From: Sideroxyarcus emersonii
Lineage (GTDB): Bacteria > Pseudomonadota > Gammaproteobacteria > Burkholderiales > Gallionellaceae
Assembly: GCF_021654335.1 (NCBI RefSeq)
Contig: NZ_AP023423.1
Coordinates: 2,045,001-2,109,000 of the forward strand
DNA: 64,000 bases
Direction: 5' to 3'
This document shows positions 63,530-64,000 of the stretch, piece after piece (positions within the stretch are counted from its first letter, which is position 1; every line of letters begins with the position of its first letter). A program made the position numbers and the translations under genes. The notes beneath the pieces were generated by a model. The model did no database searches. It saw only the letters and a list, made by a program, of their open reading frames with translations, and was not told the DNA's origin.

Positions 63530-64000
63530 TCAGTCGGTGCCAGACAGTTCTGAATTCAGCAGCAGTGCGCCCGTGGTGACCACGCGTTCGCCGGCATGGA
63601 GGCCATCCTTGACGTAGCTGTATTCATGGCTCTGCAACCCGAGTTCGACGCGACGCCGTTGCAATACGCCAGGCCCCTGCTCGACGAAAACATAATTGTG
63701 CAAACCCAGCGTGAACAATGCCGCATTGGGAACGCGCGGGACGGTGCGATGGCTGTCCAGCACCGGCGTGACGCGCGCATACATCTCGGGCTTGAGCCGG
63801 TTTGCGCTGTTATCGATCTCGGCACGCACCTGGATACGGCGCGTCACCGGATCGAGCGCTTCGGCGATGACGACGATCCTGGCCTTGAACACCTCGCCGG
63901 GATAGGCATCGACTTCCACCGACACCGGCTGCCCGACCTTCACCTTGTCCAGGTAGAGTTCCGGCAGATCGATGAGCGCCCACAGCTTTTTCGGATCGGT
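63530..64000 (-). CDS. Periplasmic adaptor subunit of the metal RND pump, C-terminal part (runs off window end)
   Basis: The visible 156 residues show the MFP beta-barrel and membrane-proximal regions: VGQPVSVEVDAYPGEVFKARIVVI, VTRRIQVRAEIDNSANRLKPEMYARV and GLHAGERVVTTGALLL. It bridges the pump to an outer-membrane channel. It lies 21 bp before the pump gene on the same strand. The N-terminal half and any metal-binding segment are outside the window. Confidence 0.92.
   Translation of the reverse strand, partial: TDPKKLWALIDLPELYLDKVKVGQPVSVEVDAYPGEVFKARIVVIAEALDPVTRRIQVRAEIDNSANRLKPEMYARVTPVLDSHRTVPRVPNAALFTLGLHNYVFVEQGPGVLQRRRVELGLQSHEYSYVKDGLHAGERVVTTGALLLNSELSGTD

Noticed and set aside
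1..64000. CRISPR arrays, rRNA operons, prophage or transposase genes
   Set aside because: No regularly spaced repeats, no rRNA sequence and no integrase, capsid, terminase or transposase motifs were found on reading the whole window.

Overview
The window is a 64 kb stretch of a GC-rich proteobacterial chromosome. Gene content and order point to a betaproteobacterium, most likely Nitrosomonadales (a Gallionellaceae- or Sulfuricellaceae-like lineage). Supporting features are the lolB-ispE-tRNA-Gln-prs-rplY-pth-ychF block, a LexA2-like S24 repressor, a short FeoB, a YfaZ-like porin and many small betaproteobacterial conserved hypotheticals. This placement is inference from gene order and protein style. 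There are no rRNA genes, CRISPR arrays, transposases or integrase genes.

Layout. 1-5.5 kb: partial trmJ, suhB, a Pit phosphate transporter with its DUF47 partner, and mutS. 5.4-6.9 kb: a small accessory insert at the mutS 3' end, with an AbrB-type antitoxin and ParE/RelE-type toxin bracketed by a perfect 26-bp direct repeat of the end of mutS, then a low-GC gene with a HEPN-like motif. 6.9-25.5 kb: selO, DUF1653, an FAD reductase, a degenerate GGDEF protein, DUF2461, pilU, a GpsA-like dehydrogenase, a repeat-containing coiled-coil protein, a glycosyltransferase, slyD-prxQ, roxA, an MBL hydrolase-bamC-dapA, feoAB and two envelope genes. 25.6-33 kb: tRNA-Ser(UGA), a YccA-like membrane protein, hopJ-like, rhodanese, rlmD, an exonuclease, a lexA2-like gene with two identical operator palindromes, sodB and lipA. 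33-41.5 kb: a HerA-like ATPase, alkD, a 1219-aa GGDEF/EAL sensor, and an arfB-S4-prfC ribosome rescue/termination cluster.

41.6-45.5 kb is a same-strand run of small detoxification-type genes (ArsR, two SRPBCC, two RibD_C/DHFR-like, VOC, DUF924) with one internally deleted VOC pseudogene. 45.6-47.75 kb is a lower-GC accessory block that resembles integron gene cassettes. Two attC-like hairpins (about 46153-46203 and 47552-47598) bracket three translationally coupled genes: an HNH nuclease, an unknown alpha/beta protein and a minimal nucleotidyltransferase. This is the best candidate here for an undescribed, possibly defensive, system. It is followed by tag and a fragment of a chemotaxis receptor.

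48.6-64 kb returns to core genome, nearly all on the minus strand: ychJ, srkA, DUF1415, rhlE, a leucine-rich-repeat protein kinase, ychF, pth, rplY, prs, tRNA-Gln(UUG), ispE, lolB, a TPR lipoprotein, and a CzcA/CusA-type metal efflux pump with its truncated periplasmic adaptor. Recurrent functional themes are translation quality control, DNA repair (mutS, alkD, tag, lexA), iron and redox (feoAB, sodB, prxQ, lipA) and c-di-GMP signalling.
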